From NCBI GenBank assembly GCA_031772625.1, contig CM062815.1, positions 602,194,505 to 602,258,504 of the forward strand: DNA of 64,000 nucleotides, written 5' to 3'. Of this stretch, positions 34,039-45,110 are shown piece after piece. A program made the position numbers and the translations under genes. Every line of letters starts with the position of its first letter. Within the stretch, counting starts at the first letter, position 1. Origin of the DNA: Pinus tabuliformis. Taxonomy: Eukaryota; Streptophyta; Pinopsida; Pinales; Pinaceae. The notes beneath the pieces were generated by a model, which did no database searches, had not been told where the DNA came from, and worked only from the letters and a program-made list of their open reading frames with translations.

Positions 34039-36328
34039 TGTTAGTGTCATTATTTTCATACTGCAATCATTGATCAAAACTCCTCTTTTCATATTCATAT
34101 TAGGGCCTCACTCAGAAATTTTTGTCATTCCACCTAGGTCCTCATTCAAACATTTACTCATTGATGGTAGCCCTAGTCAAAAACCTCACTAACCTACACT
34201 CCATCTACCTCCCTTGACCTTTTCCCATGCCCATTCCTCTCATTTCCCTCTCCCAGGGTTTTGAGGACATTTTTCTTCGTTTCATCACCTCCATGGTTAA
34301 ATCATCAACAAAACTTTGATCCTGATTCTCTTACGCCATCCCCTATCCTTAATATACCTTCCTAAACATTTCCCATCACTCTTATCCCTCAAAATCATCA
34401 TTTTCCTACAAACCCTAGCCTATTGCTACGCTTTTGACACTTTTCTAGACTAGGCCTGTTTTTCACCCATTTGGACCCCTTCCCCTCACTCATTCCTTAA
34501 AATTTTAGTTTTCCTTACTTCCTAACATCCCTCCCTAGCTCCCAAAAATTTCCTAAGAATTTAGAAACCCCCTATCCCCTTTATTTCCCTTCATTCTTAT
34601 AAATTTCCCAAATCCCCTATTTTGCCTACACTAAACCCTAATTTCCTCTCACACTGAGCTAGGGTTGGCTATGGAATCAGAGACATCTGAGCAGATGAGG
34701 CATAAGGGATGTCATTTTAGAAAGTATGAGGCCATTCCAACTCATAAACATCATGTCTCCATCATTTTTCAAGAAGTCATTCCAAGGGACAAATCATTTG
34801 CCACACATAGGGCCAGTTTTGCTTCAAAGTATGTTTCCAACCAAACATAGATGAATTTTACAAAAGTGAGAGATTTTTTTATCCATAATAGTCCAAGGAT
34901 GAAAAACCTCCTTCATTTTTTACACAGGTGTTATGGTTTTGGAGAAATGTCAAAAATACAGTTGCTATAAGAGAGTTGTTGCACTTCTGGAGTGACCTTG
35001 GGAAAATCAATTTTTCTCCTAGCTGGAGTGTCCAAATGAATTTCTTGATGCGTCAAATGATAACTAGAAAAAAATATATTTCTAATGCGCTATCATGAAC
35101 TCAATTTGGAGTTGAGGAAGAACTCCAAAAGTTTCTTGCAAGATCACACTTCATTTTTGCACCCTCATTCTGCACTTTTTGGCCAGTCTTGGGCGAATGA
35201 AGTTTTGGAGGGTCAAATCAAGCCCATTTTGAAAACTAAAGGCATATTCGGAAACTAGACAAGATAATATTTCCAATGAGATATCCTAGGCTCAATTTGG
35301 ACACTGGGAAGGCAAGAAAACGTGGGTCTGAAGATGGCATTGTGCGTTTGACAGTTGGCCTAGTTTTTCACTATTCTTCTCCAAATTTGTTTTTTTACCT
35401 ATGAGAAATCAATATTTTACTGATGTAATTGATATGATTGATGTAACTGTCATGTTTTTACTGTTACCTAGGGTAATTACATTAGGTAAATGGCCTCTAT
35501 GAGGTGTAATGAATCAATTTATTGTAATTAGGGATGAGTCACTTTGACCACCCTACAGTCTAGCTATCAGTTCAGATTTTGGTGGAACTGCTCCTCCTCT
35601 CATAGATTCGACGCCTGATGGCTGGGAGGAGTTTTTTTGAGGCCTATATCTTGTATTTTTCAGTCTTTTCAAGGGTTGGACTCAGTTGGATGTTGTAGTA
35701 TTGATCAGAGACACTAGTGTAATCAGTATTTGGTAGAATTTAATGAATGAGTTGCAGCTATTTTGGTGGGATTCCTGTGGCATGGTATTTTGATATTGTT
35801 TCTTCTTCAGTTACATGTGTGTGAATGTTTTGTATCTTCCATGATCCATTTCACTTCTAAATGTCTTTGATTTTCAAGGTGTCATAAGCAGAATTCATCT
35901 TCTATGCTCTGTTTTGGGAAAATCATCATAAATTGTTTCATTTCTTCAGTTTAAAAAGAATTCATGATTTTCATGCTCTTTTTAGCTCCTCACCAGTCTA
36001 AACCATTTTATCAATATACTAAAAAGTGCCAAAGTAACTTGCCTAACTTTCCCCATCAGATGTCTACAATTCTGATTCTCTCATGCCCTAACCTAGTTCA
36101 CTCTCTGACCTAATTTACTCATCCAGTGACTACCCCAATCAAATCAAATAAAAACCCTAAGCTACTATATCTAGCCTAAAACCATAATCCATCCATCCCA
36201 CTTGGTTGTGATCCTTTGGAGAGAGCCCTCTCTAACTTGGTAGGGCTAGCTACCAAGTCAAAGGATTGGTCTGTGGTTACCTCTGCTGGACTCTTCCTCA
36301 GCCTTGGAGATCTGGAGGAGTGATAACA
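34039..36328 (+). repeat. 3' LTR, 2290 bp
   Basis: Right LTR, TGTTAG...TAACA, followed by the CAACC target copy. It retains the TATA and telo-box motifs. Its internal ORF (from 34671) stops at 34850. Confidence 0.9.
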
Positions 36329-36454
36329 CAACCAATAGAATTTTTCCATGTGATTTCCCCTCTAACCAATAAATCTTGTCATATGTCCAAGTAGATTTCT
36401 ACCCACTTTCGGCCACCTTCTTATTTTTGCATGTCTCTATGACATGCCATCCCA

Positions 36455-36870
36455 CCATACTTGTGCTCTCCCTTCCACCTTTACTTTTGAGGCCCTCCTC
36501 TCTGGAATTTTGTACCCTTCTCCTTCCTGTTGGTCAATCGGCCTTGTTCACCATACCTCCACTGAATTGCACTATCTGCCATCTCCCTCACATGTCATTA
36601 CCTATGTTAAAGAGCCTTGTACCCTTCTTCTTATCATTGTTTAGTCGATCCCCGTCCTCCATACCTGTGCTCCCCCTTCAAACTTTATTTTTCACGCCCC
36701 CTCTCTGGCATGTTGTACCCTTCTTCTTCCCACTGGTTAATCGATCCCATCCACCATACCTCCCACATTGACTTGAAATTTTTTCCATATCCCTCACATG
36801 GTGTTACCTTTGTTAAATAAGTTTGTACCCTTCTCCTTTCTGTTGTTCAATCGATCCCCATCTACCATAC
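36455..36870. repeat. about 204-bp tandem duplication, two copies plus partial
   Basis: TGTGCTC... segments at 36462 and 36666, and CCATACCTCC... segments at 36551 and 36754, give a repeat of 203-204 bp. Each unit is itself two related halves sharing TTGTACCCTTCTYCTTYC and CAATCGATCCC. A third fragment starts near 36865. The long pyrimidine-rich plus-strand frames here are by-products of the repeat. Confidence 0.8.
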
Positions 36871-37610
36871 CTTCCTGCAATGCATTGAATTGGACTGAGC
36901 TATGGGTGTTCACAGACCATCCTCTTCCCACAGTCGGTCACTTCATTCAGCTTCCAATATATTATCAGGGGTCTGTTCTTACCTGCTATCATTTCAATAG
37001 TTCAATTTTACAACATCATACTTCAAATTTCACAGCATCACACTAGAGGGGCATCGCACCATCTACTCTGAAGGACTTTAACAGATTTCTCTCCAAAAAT
37101 ACTAGGTAACTTGTCTGTGTGAAATCCAAGTTCTTCATAAGCTAGTTTACACTGTAAAAAATTGCCTGCAACTTGATTTCTTTCTAGAGCCATGAACGAC
37201 TTGCTTCCCTCATGGCCAAATTTGAGGATCTCCACAACATGTTTAAGAGACAAGCGCAAAGATTACAAGGCCTACAAGGTATTATCCTTAAGTAAGGGAT
37301 CCTTCAGTTCCATGCATGCCATCTACTCCTGCTTCCACAAAATCCATGTCCAAATCTGGCACCCTCACCCCCATGATTTATGCTGCCATGTATGGGTGAT
37401 GATCTATTGGAATCCCAATTCAAACACTATGAACTGTGACATTTACATGAGGTTTAAGGTTTACCCTATGATGAGATTCAGGGGTATTTTCATTATTTGT
37501 ACAAGAAACCTCATTGGTCCCTCACTTTTCTCAAGATCTAGATCAAATATGTTCACCTCTTTTTATATGTGAGGTGACTTTACATAGGAGAGAGATCCCA
37601 TGCGCTTTCT
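36871..37610. other. unassigned sequence
   Basis: No recognisable domain on either strand. Several short open frames (for example minus 37038-37259 and plus 37192-37572) have no identifiable motif. Confidence 0.4.
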
Positions 37611-38045
37611 CGGGCCTAATCCGACCATGCAAATTACCCCATTATTTATTGTTGTCACAATAGTTGGTTGCGATAAGAGGCATGTGAAGATCTAAACATT
37701 TGGCACCAAATTGGTGATAACATTTATCCCCTTGTGGTCACCATGTATTGCCACCAGGACTTTCTGTAGTAACTGGTCATTATTTCGAGTCTACTGCTTG
37801 CTACTAGCAGTCAATTCTTTACTGTTAGTTTTTCCCTTTCCCAAGCCTGATCCCACCATGTGAATTACCTCATTATTTCTTGTTGTCACAGTAGCTAATT
37901 ACGATAAGAGGCATGCGAAGATCTAAACATTTGGCACCAAATCAATGATAACATTTATCTCCTCATGGTCATCATGTATTGCCACCAGGGCTTTCTGTAG
38001 TAATTGGTCATCATTTTGGGTCTGTTGTTTGCTAATGCATAAGCA
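37611..38045. repeat. 231-bp tandem duplication with primer-site-like core
   Basis: Units at about 37612-37812 and 37842-38041 share GCATGYGAAGATCTAAACAT, then TTTGGCACCAAAT and CCACCAGGRCTTTCTGTAGT. ACATTTGGCACC resembles the LTR-end/primer-site junction of Athila/Tat gypsy elements (ACATTTGGCGCC). These may therefore be two copies of an LTR-interior junction left by recombination. No further element structure is visible. Confidence 0.6.
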
Positions 38046-38755
38046 TGAGACTTGGAGGGAAAAGACTTCAAACTTATTCCAAAAATACAAAAAAATCTAC
38101 AAGCAAAGGAGTGGGATCCTTTAATTCCATGTTTTTCTAGTGGAGATTCTCGAGGAGAATACCTCACAAAACAAGATAGGATTAGTTATCATAGTGGAGA
38201 TTCTTGAGGAGAATGTCTCGCACAACAAATAGGAAAAATAAATTTTAGCCTCTGTTTTAGGATCTGGTTGTTAAAATGAACCAATATTTATGTAACTTTC
38301 ATGCTATTGTAAAGGGATTTTGACCGAATGGTTTTATCTCATATTGTTTAAGGAAAGAGGAGGATATCTCTGTGTATTGGTCGATCCCAGAGGCATTGTG
38401 ACCTTCGAAACCCTTTCTATGCATCTGAACACCTGTTTGTCTATTAAATCGGGTCTTTATGCATTTCTTTGGTTTTCTCACATCAAGTCTTTATAACAGT
38501 GGTTCGGCCTAATTTTCCAGTTAATACTTTGATAAGAGTCAGTTTGAGTGTTTTTTTCATTCATATCGGCGTGCTCTGTTTCCAATTTATGCATCGTTTT
38601 AGTCCCGTAAGCTAAATTCCTATTTACACTAAGAAACAACGAAAAACATAGTCCTAATTTGAAATCCGGACTTGAAATCTTATAAAGCACGACTTATATT
38701 CATATTGGGTCCGTAAGGTTATCGGATTAGCGCTTTAGAGCAGACAGAGCCTAGC
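38046..38755. other. unassigned sequence
   Basis: No supportable gene. A short repeat TAGTGGAGATTCTYGAGGAGAAT occurs twice (about 38140 and 38192). Two minus-strand frames of 60-70 codons lack any recognisable motif. Confidence 0.4.
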
Positions 38756-39540
38756 ATGGAGGATTGTGACTATGTGATATGCGATTTAATCGTGACCGTC
38801 GGATCACGACCTATCGCAACCGTTGGATCGGCAAAGTATAGTTATCGCATCACAAGTTTGAAGAAACCACGGCAGATTTTGGCTGGACGGAAGACCATAA
38901 GTGGTATTTCCCTTTCGGCCCCGATTCCATACGCTTAGTGCCACGTAGCAAAGAGAAGAGCAGGAGAAACCACATTTTCGGGTGGATTTTGAGTGCGCAG
39001 GTCTGCCGGCCAAAATGTGTATGAACCGTTAGATCTCGCGGAACAAGATCGACGGTCCACAGGTGTGGAGTATGTTCAAGGTCGGGAAGTGTTGAGCCAT
39101 TGGATCTAAAGAGATCAACGGTGAAGAGGGGTGACGGGTTTAGAAGACGGATCTCAAGTTCTATTAAGCCATGGTTTATATTAACTTCAGGTCCGATTAT
39201 TATGGAATAACCCCATTGATAGTATATTTTCATGTATAATTACATTACGGCATTTTAACTCGCCGATATTGTATTTTACGTATAAATGCATTATTGCTAT
39301 TTTCAACAGCGCCGATAGTGTATTATGTAATTCCTATGGAATTACAGCACCGATAGTGCTAAAAAGGGCCTCTGTTATGAAATTGCACCCGATAACAAGG
39401 GTTGGGCCGATTAAGGGAAAAGGATTGGTAATAGTGGCTAAAAGGGGGAAAATTTATAAAACAGTCAGTCTAGGAATAGATGACTGATACTCTAGTTGGG
39501 ATTGAAGAAGAGTTTCAGCCAAAATTAGAGGAAATTGTAT
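38756..39540 (+). other. LTR-like block rich in CCGTYRGATC motifs
   Basis: Between about 38796 and 39145 the motif CCGTYRGATC or its reverse complement occurs at least five times (near 38796, 38820, 39025, 39047 and 39110). Several GCCGATA(G/T)TG motifs follow at 39260-39360, and then TTTATAAAACAGTC at about 39453. Clustered short motifs followed by a TATA-like site suggest an LTR or promoter of a decayed gypsy element. No coding domain or terminal repeats could be set. Confidence 0.4.
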
Positions 39541-39568
39541 CAGGGTTCACTACTACATGTAGGGGGGT

Positions 39569-39634
39569 TTTAAGACAATATTTGAGTCAATCGTCTTAAC
39601 TTAAGACAAAAAGAAACTCAAATATTGTCTTAAA
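39569..39634. repeat. 19-bp inverted repeat enclosing a second palindrome
   Basis: Perfect arms 39569-39587 and 39616-39634 (TTTAAGACAATATTTGAGT and its complement) with a 28-base loop. The loop itself contains GTCTTAACTTAAGAC (7-bp arms around one base). A single transcript would fold into a nested stem-loop. Confidence 0.9.
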
Positions 39635-39679
39635 TATTGTCTCTAAGCAGGTGTCTCAAAATATAATGTCTCAAAAATT

Positions 39680-40076
39680 TGTCTCTATAAAGACAATATA
39701 GAACACATATTATTATTGTCTCTATAAAGACAATTTGATTTGTCTCTCTAGAGACAATTTCATTTGTGTGCCTTTAGAGACAATTACATTTTTGTCTTTT
39801 TAGAGACAATTCCATAATTCAAACTATTGTCTCTCTAGAGACAATATAAAAAATTATTTAAAAATAAATAAATGTCCATAATTCAAACTATTGTCTCTCT
39901 AGAGACAATATAAAAAATTATTTAAAAAAATAAATGTCCATAATTCAAACTATTGTCTCTCTAGAGACAATATAAAAAATTATTTAAAAAAAATAAATGT
40001 CCATAATTCAAACTATTGTCTCTCTAGAGACAATATAAAAAATTATTTTAAAAAAAATAAATAAAATCATTTTGAA
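39680..40076. repeat. hairpin satellite on ATTGTCTCT/AGAGACAAT
   Basis: Four tandem monomers of 62-64 bp carry the imperfect palindrome ATTGTCTCTCTAGAGACAAT (9-bp arms, CT centre) at 39826, 39890, 39952 and 40015. Linkers ATAAAAAATTATTTAAA(A)n and TCCATAATTCAAACT join them. Upstream at 39680-39810 lie five looser hairpins with TTGTCT/AGACAA arms. Monomer length differs only in the A run. No coding content. This looks like a satellite or MITE-internal array grown from the same stem as 39569-39634. Confidence 0.92.
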
Positions 40077-41216
40077 TGTCTGCTGGCCCGTATCGTTCTC
40101 ACCTGGAACAGATTCGTAAGATAATAAGTAGGAATCTTCCACACAATACAGAGTTAACAAAATGTGCGTACGCCTCCAGACGCTTAGTATGCGCGTTAGT
40201 ATTAGATAAAGATTCAATTCAGACAGGGTGTTAGTAGCTGAGTTCCAACATATAATTGATCAAGACACAATGTTCTGGCCATAGCTGATCAACAATGCCT
40301 GCCTGTAATTGATGAAGAAATCTAAAATGTCCAGGAGTAGGATTTCTTTAGAAGGGTAAAATCACTAAAAGCATGATGCTTTAAAAATTTTAAGGCTTAC
40401 TTCAGGTCTGCTTCAGAGTAGCCTGTATGAAGGGTAAGTGTTTTGTTCCAACATGGATCCTTCCTCAAAGTGCATCGAGTAGTGTAGACAGCAGCAGCAG
40501 CAAGCATTGATGGACCGTAGATAGTCCATGTGCTTTATGGACATATCTTGCCATGCCAAGCACTTAATGTCCAAGAGGCTTATAAAGGGATAAGAGGCAA
40601 AAAGAGGAAACAGGCATATTCAACAATAAAATAATAGAACAAATGAGAAGTGAAACACAGCCAAACCACATAGCCTCCAATTCAAATATAAGTAGACAAT
40701 ACCGACATCCGTTGTATGATTTCAAACAACATAAATGTTTTCATGTCATTGTCAATAAAATTGAATGTAGGCTAAGAGCATCATGCTTTGAATTCCCCGA
40801 GACTCTCTCAACCAAATATTTTTGTTGAATTTACAATTTCTTTCATCCAATTTACAATTTCTTTCATCCATTAGGACATCAGAACATGCTGGAATAAGAA
40901 CACAGGACATACTATTCATGTTCTTGAATATAACTTTAACACCATGTATAATCATAATCCACAAGGCTTGGTAAGCAATAAGAAGCACTATTTCTATACA
41001 GTTAAAAAGTGGCCATAAAAAGATTTGACACAAGTTAGCAAGACTGATGGTCCCAATGCACAATTATTTTGCCAAATCAGAAAATACACATCTTTGGGGA
41101 TGCACACTACTGCAAATCTAGAAATATTTACATTAATCTAGGTGAAGAGAGCAATTCTCCTAGTTAAGTAGATAACTAACTCTCGAAATTCTTCTCTAGC
41201 ATCTCCGTCACTGTCT
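40077..41216. other. unassigned sequence
   Basis: No gene identified. Contains a 21-bp direct duplication TTTACAATTTCTTTCATCCA(A) at about 40829-40870. A minus-strand frame at 40752-41063 has no known motif. A small imperfect hairpin CTAGGTGAA...TTCTCCTAG lies near 41137-41163. Confidence 0.4.
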
Positions 41217-42215
41217 TTAAAATTTGAGAATTGTCGTCAGTATACTTCCTTGTGTTCAGCGTTTTAACATCTCCAAGGCTACTTTTGGCTGATCCATTGG
41301 GACCATATGACCTACATCATGAACCTGGTGCAGCAAAATAGAAGATTCCGTAAGGAAGAAATTATCTACTTGTAAAACGAAATCAAAGATGATCATCGAG
41401 TGCCTTTTACCTTGAGAAAACTGAGTGGTCCATAACTGGTTATTAAACCTGCTTCCTTATCGTCTACAAGGAAGGATTTTGTAGGTGCCTTCTTGAAATT
41501 CTCACTTCCAGACCAATCCATGGAATTCACCCATCTTGAATTGCCTGAAAGACACATAATTTGAACAATTAACTTTTCAATTTTGAAGATTAGACTGACA
41601 AGCCTGAAAAACACAACTGCAAATAAGTTAATAACAGACTTAACACCTAAATCATAAAGTCATTGTCCAAAACAAAAACAATATGTTATATGTATACAGT
41701 ATCATTACCTAACCAATTGCAAATGAGATCATATTCTCCTGCATAAACTAGCAACTTAACACCATCCTCCAAGAGTGTTGGAATGCCAACTTCCATATTC
41801 CGCATCTAGTCAGTAAGCATAGCTTCATAAACCAAGGGGCTACATGAGACAAATTTTCGGCTGCCAACCCCCAGGGCATCCCTAACGGAACCCTGGTTTA
41901 AGTAATTCTCCATATTTGAAAAATCATAGCACAGGCCACCATTGCACTCCTTCTGAACATCATAGTACTGCAAAATATAAAACAAAATAATGAAAACTAA
42001 TATCGTAAGATATATAAAACAACGATGACAAACTACATTTTAAGATACAAAATGATGATAAAATAAACATAATGTATGGTTGCCCAGTATTTAGAATTTA
42101 AGTCTTACATTGATATTCCCAGCTAATGCCATAATGGAATTGAAAATTGAGGTGCACACCAAGTATGATGCAAAGCATGTGACAGTCCCTTTGGTACCTG
42201 GCAAGTTATCACACC
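41217..42215 (-). pseudogene. serine carboxypeptidase-like fragment, four exons
   Basis: C-terminal exons of a plant S10 serine carboxypeptidase (vacuolar or secreted peptidase/acyltransferase family), all with consensus splice sites. Exon A is about 42109-42208 (TVTCFASYLVC, SIMALAGNIN, donor GTAAG). Exon B is 41709-41967 (YYDVQKECNGGLCYDFSNME, VGSRKFVSCSPLVYEAML, KLLVYAGEYDLICNWLG). Exon C is 41411-41544 (GNSRWVNSMDWSG, YGPLSFLK). Exon D is 41217-41324 (VHDVGHMVPMDQPKVALEML). Catalytic Asp (EYDLICNW) and His (GHMVPMDQP) are kept. Trp codons have become TAG in exon B (D*MRN) and TGA in exon D (KR*TQG). The Ser-containing 5' exons are absent. Introns are retained, so it is not a processed copy. 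Confidence 0.88.
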
Positions 42216-42720
42216 GGCTATAATCAAAACCTACATTAAGAACCTTCGATAAAGGATCCAGCATAAGATCAGCCGTAACCAATTACTTAAAACACTTCAC
42301 AAATGGTAACTAAGGATCATAAAGCAAACAACATTTAGCCATCAAGCTTCTCGCAATTTAAAACATAGTAACAAGATTTCAATATGAACACATACAAATC
42401 TAGTTCAGTAAACAAAGTATACATCTCATAAATATGAAAATATGCATTTAGTTCCAAATTTTAATAGGATTTCAGCCCCATGAAAAAATATTCCTTGAAA
42501 TTTGATGACTAGTTTATATTTATAGGTGTCTATTTCTGATATTTTTGGGCTGTTTTTTACAGATTAAAGGCCTACAAGCATCAAATACATGAGATATATT
42601 ATCAAAAACTATAAAAAATGGACCATACTACAAAATGTTTGTAAAAACACACAATAAACAAGAATGAACTAACTAGAGGAGGGAAAAGCATCGCCTATGC
42701 ACAATATTTTGAGATCCAGA

Positions 42721-42922
42721 TAAGCCTTCACTACCGTTATGGAAAATGCTTGCACAAACAACTTAAAAAATACATTGAATATTTCAAAAGCCACATCAAC
42801 AAACAAGCCTTCCATAGCGGATAAGCCTTCACTACCGTTATGGAAAATGCTTGCACAAACAACTTAAAAAATACATTGAATATTTCAAAAACCACATCAA
42901 CAAACAAGCCTTCCATAGCGGA
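42721..42922. repeat. 101-bp recent tandem duplication
   Basis: Two copies, 42721-42821 and 42822-42922, starting TAAGCCTTCACTACCGTTAT, with only about one mismatch (AAAAG versus AAAAA). They are far more alike than anything else repeated in the window, so this duplication is young or an assembly artefact. Confidence 0.93.
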
Positions 42923-42950
42923 TAAGTGTTCAAAGCCCTTAACACAAATT

Positions 42951-43812
42951 TTATGGATTGTACTTGCTCATTATGTATTGAAGCAAACACAGTTCAACCA
43001 AGAAGAATGCTAGATTTTCCATCTGAATAATAGATAGTACGACTTGTCAGTACAGCAAGGTATTATCAGGAATACAATAAAGAAAAGTAATTTAAAACAT
43101 GAATGCTAGATTTTATGAGGCATTTTCGAAAGTAGATTTGATCAATTCCACACAGGCTGCTTTCAACAATATAAAAAGTGGTGTCATTCAAAACTTTACC
43201 ACTTTGTTGGAATCAGCTGCCTTTAGAAACTTGAGGAGGAATACATATGGCCGAGTGGGAACTGTAAGCTTGAAGTTCAGTTGCTTTAATATCGTAGACT
43301 CCTGCGAAGAGTTATTATCAATTGATCAGTCAATCTGAATGTTTGGAGACTATGTTGCAATCAATGACAAAGAATTATCAGTTAGAGCTAATTACCATGG
43401 CCACTATCTGTTCTGACGTGCATTCATTTGGGAAGATGCGGATGAAGTCATTGACCTGTAGCCAAGTATAAACCAGCTCTTATCAATATTGTGTTACCTA
43501 TTATAATATAATTTTTGTGCTGATTCCAGCATAAAGCGTAATCTTCTGTAGGAGTAGATATTGCTGGTGTATGTACTTTTATACAGCCAACAAAGTGTTC
43601 TTTTAATTAGATATAAACACATCTTTTCTTACAGATGTCAGCAAGTCATCCTACATGTGGAGGACAGACTTCTTCATATTTGCTAGCTATAAAAATTGCA
43701 GCGATAGCAAGTAATGGCAAATTCTTCCTTGCAATACTCTCAATAGAAAGGTATCTGTCAATGATGTTCACAGTGAGATACAACATCTCTGGCATTAATT
43801 TGTAAATTTAGA
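42951..43812 (-). pseudogene. cyclin B fragment, four exons with introns
   Basis: Mitotic-cyclin box exons on the minus strand, each bounded by AG/GT and in phase 0. Exon 1 is 43655 to about 43812 (KLMPEMLYLTVNIIDRYLS, IAAIFIASKYEEVCPPH). Exon 2 is 43396-43455 (VNDFIRIFPNECTSEQIVAM). Exon 3 is 43200-43301 (ILKQLNFKLTVPTRPYVFLL). Exon 4 is 42951-43022 (MENLAFFLVELCLLQYIMSK), ending in TAA where the family continues. The N-terminal region (destruction box and start of the cyclin box) and the rest of the C-terminal fold are missing. B-type cyclins activate CDKs at G2/M. The unprocessed, doubly truncated state points to a gene fragment. Confidence 0.88.
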
Positions 43813-43819
43813 AAAGTCA

Positions 43820-44090
43820 AAAACGCATGTGAAGAATGTAAATTTGTAAATTTGTCAAAGAAATAATGAAATTACAATTAATTTAAATAAATATAAAAAA
43901 ACCAAAACACAAACTTTTTTGGGTGCCAGCACACTAAGATCCTAATTCCTTATTCATAAGATGGATACATTAAAAATTGAGAACTTAGATGCTTTACAAC
44001 CTAAAAAATTAATGAAAATCGTACTTCCTGCTTAATAAATCTAAGGTTAAAAAGGATCTGTGTTGAATATCAATCCCAATTATCACTTGT
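43820..44090. other. unassigned sequence
   Basis: AT-rich and between the cyclin fragment and the LTR-like block. The upstream cyclin exons expected here on the minus strand are not present. Confidence 0.4.
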
Positions 44091-45110
44091 GTTAGCTCTG
44101 TAGTTTTCCATCATTGGTTTCTTTGTAGTTTTCCATCATTCAGGTGAACCCAATGATTTTGTTAGTGTATAGGTGATGAGCCCCAAAAATGTACAATTAT
44201 TTGGGCTCATTCCACCTCCTAATTTGACTTAATCCACCATTCTCATTGGTTTATTGCATGTTTTTGATTATTTTTATGCTAATAGAGTGAATTTGGTTAG
44301 TCATTATGCCAACAAGTCTAATGGGTGCTTTGTGTAGCCTTTTTGGTCAATTTGGAGACAAAATTGAAGGTCTTAATGAGCACTTGGCAGCCAAATTCGT
44401 GGGAGAACAAGCTAGAGGATTTGTAGGAAGGTGTCCCCTTCATTTATGGGCCCTTACCTCGAATTCTCCACCATCAGCTCGGAGTTCAAGGGCCACCGAA
44501 TCAATCAGCACAAGGGCAGCCAAGCAAGTCAAGTAGGACTGCTGTTAACTCCAAGTTTTGGGCAGCCGAGTCCCTAAAGTTTAGGAGGACTGTTGGGTCC
44601 TCAAATTGTATAAATAAGAAGGCTTAGGGCCTCATTTGGGTTAGCCAGTTAGTCATTTTGTTAGCCAGTGGATGTTAGCTAGTTAGCCAGTAGATAGTAG
44701 CTAGTAGTTAGTCATTTCATAGCCTTGTTGTAGTCATTTTGTAATTCGATTTGTAGGCAATAGACTAGCTTTGCTTTTAGCTCATTCTCAAGCTATCCTT
44801 GTGGACAGTTTTGATGTAACTCTTCATTTCTTGATCAATAAAGATGAATCCAGCTTTGCACCAGCTCTAAATCTCTCTTAGGAGGCTGTAGCTCTTGGGG
44901 TTGGGCCCATCTCAAGCGCCCAGTACCTCCTTCGTTTATCTTTATGTGTTTGCTGCATTCTTAGAATAAAATCTGCTATTTAGATCTAACTCTTGTGTTG
45001 TTATTTAGTTTGTTTTTTTATGTGTAAAATAGCTTTTCATGCTCAGATTTAGTTGATAGGTTGTTAACAGAAAAAGCTTCAAGAAAAGGGCCAACAAACA
45101 TCTGTGGTTT
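44091..45110 (+). repeat. LTR-like block (possible solo LTR)
   Basis: Contains an imperfect hairpin GAGCCCCAAAAAT...ATTATTTGGGCTC (44177-44208), a TATA-like TGTATAAATAAG at about 44608, and repeated TTAGCCAGT units at 44640-44700. TCAATAAAGATGAA, a polyadenylation-like signal, lies at about 44838. Promoter, short leader and poly(A) signal within about 250 bp are typical of an LTR. No interior domains or second LTR were found, and exact ends and a target duplication could not be set. The frame at 44306-44536 (GHLPLHLWALTSNS-like) is not recognised. Confidence 0.4.

Larger units (their letters stand above)
30732..36333 (+). mobile_element. non-autonomous LTR retrotransposon with 2.29-kb LTRs
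   Basis: LTRs 30737-33023 and 34039-36328 begin TGTTAGTGTC (TATTAG in the left copy) and end GATAACA. A perfect CAACC target duplication sits outside (30732-30736 and 36329-36333). The interior is only 1015 bp and has no gag, protease, RT or integrase. Just inside the left LTR, 33026-33045 matches about 16 of 20 bases of the TGGCGCCGTTGCCGGGG-type primer site typical of Athila/Tat gypsy elements, which gives plus orientation. In a 180-bp sample the LTRs differ at 12 positions. This fits a LARD-like element mobilised in trans. Confidence 0.9.

Noticed and set aside
36376..37046. Pyrimidine-rich plus-strand frames up to 131 residues
   Set aside because: They arise from a roughly 204-bp tandem repeat. 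The hydrophobic Leu/Pro/Ser composition reflects CT-rich DNA, not a membrane protein.
39549..39570. CACTACTACATGTAGG as a CACTA-transposon terminus
   Set aside because: The only candidate partner (GAGTAGTG near 40471) pairs at about 11 of 14 bases and no 3-bp target duplication matches. There is no transposase nearby.
39811..40076. CRISPR array
   Set aside because: The units are palindromic satellite monomers with no unique spacers, in a plant-type nuclear sequence without cas genes.
40752..41063. 103-residue minus-strand frame next to the carboxypeptidase
   Set aside because: Contains a duplicated ERNCKLDERNCKF segment from a DNA repeat and no known domain; not supportable as a gene.
43637..43655. 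TGA after SKYEEVCPPH as a nonsense mutation in the cyclin
   Set aside because: The TGA lies past a GT donor, and the next exon starts in phase with the conserved VNDF, so the stop is intronic.
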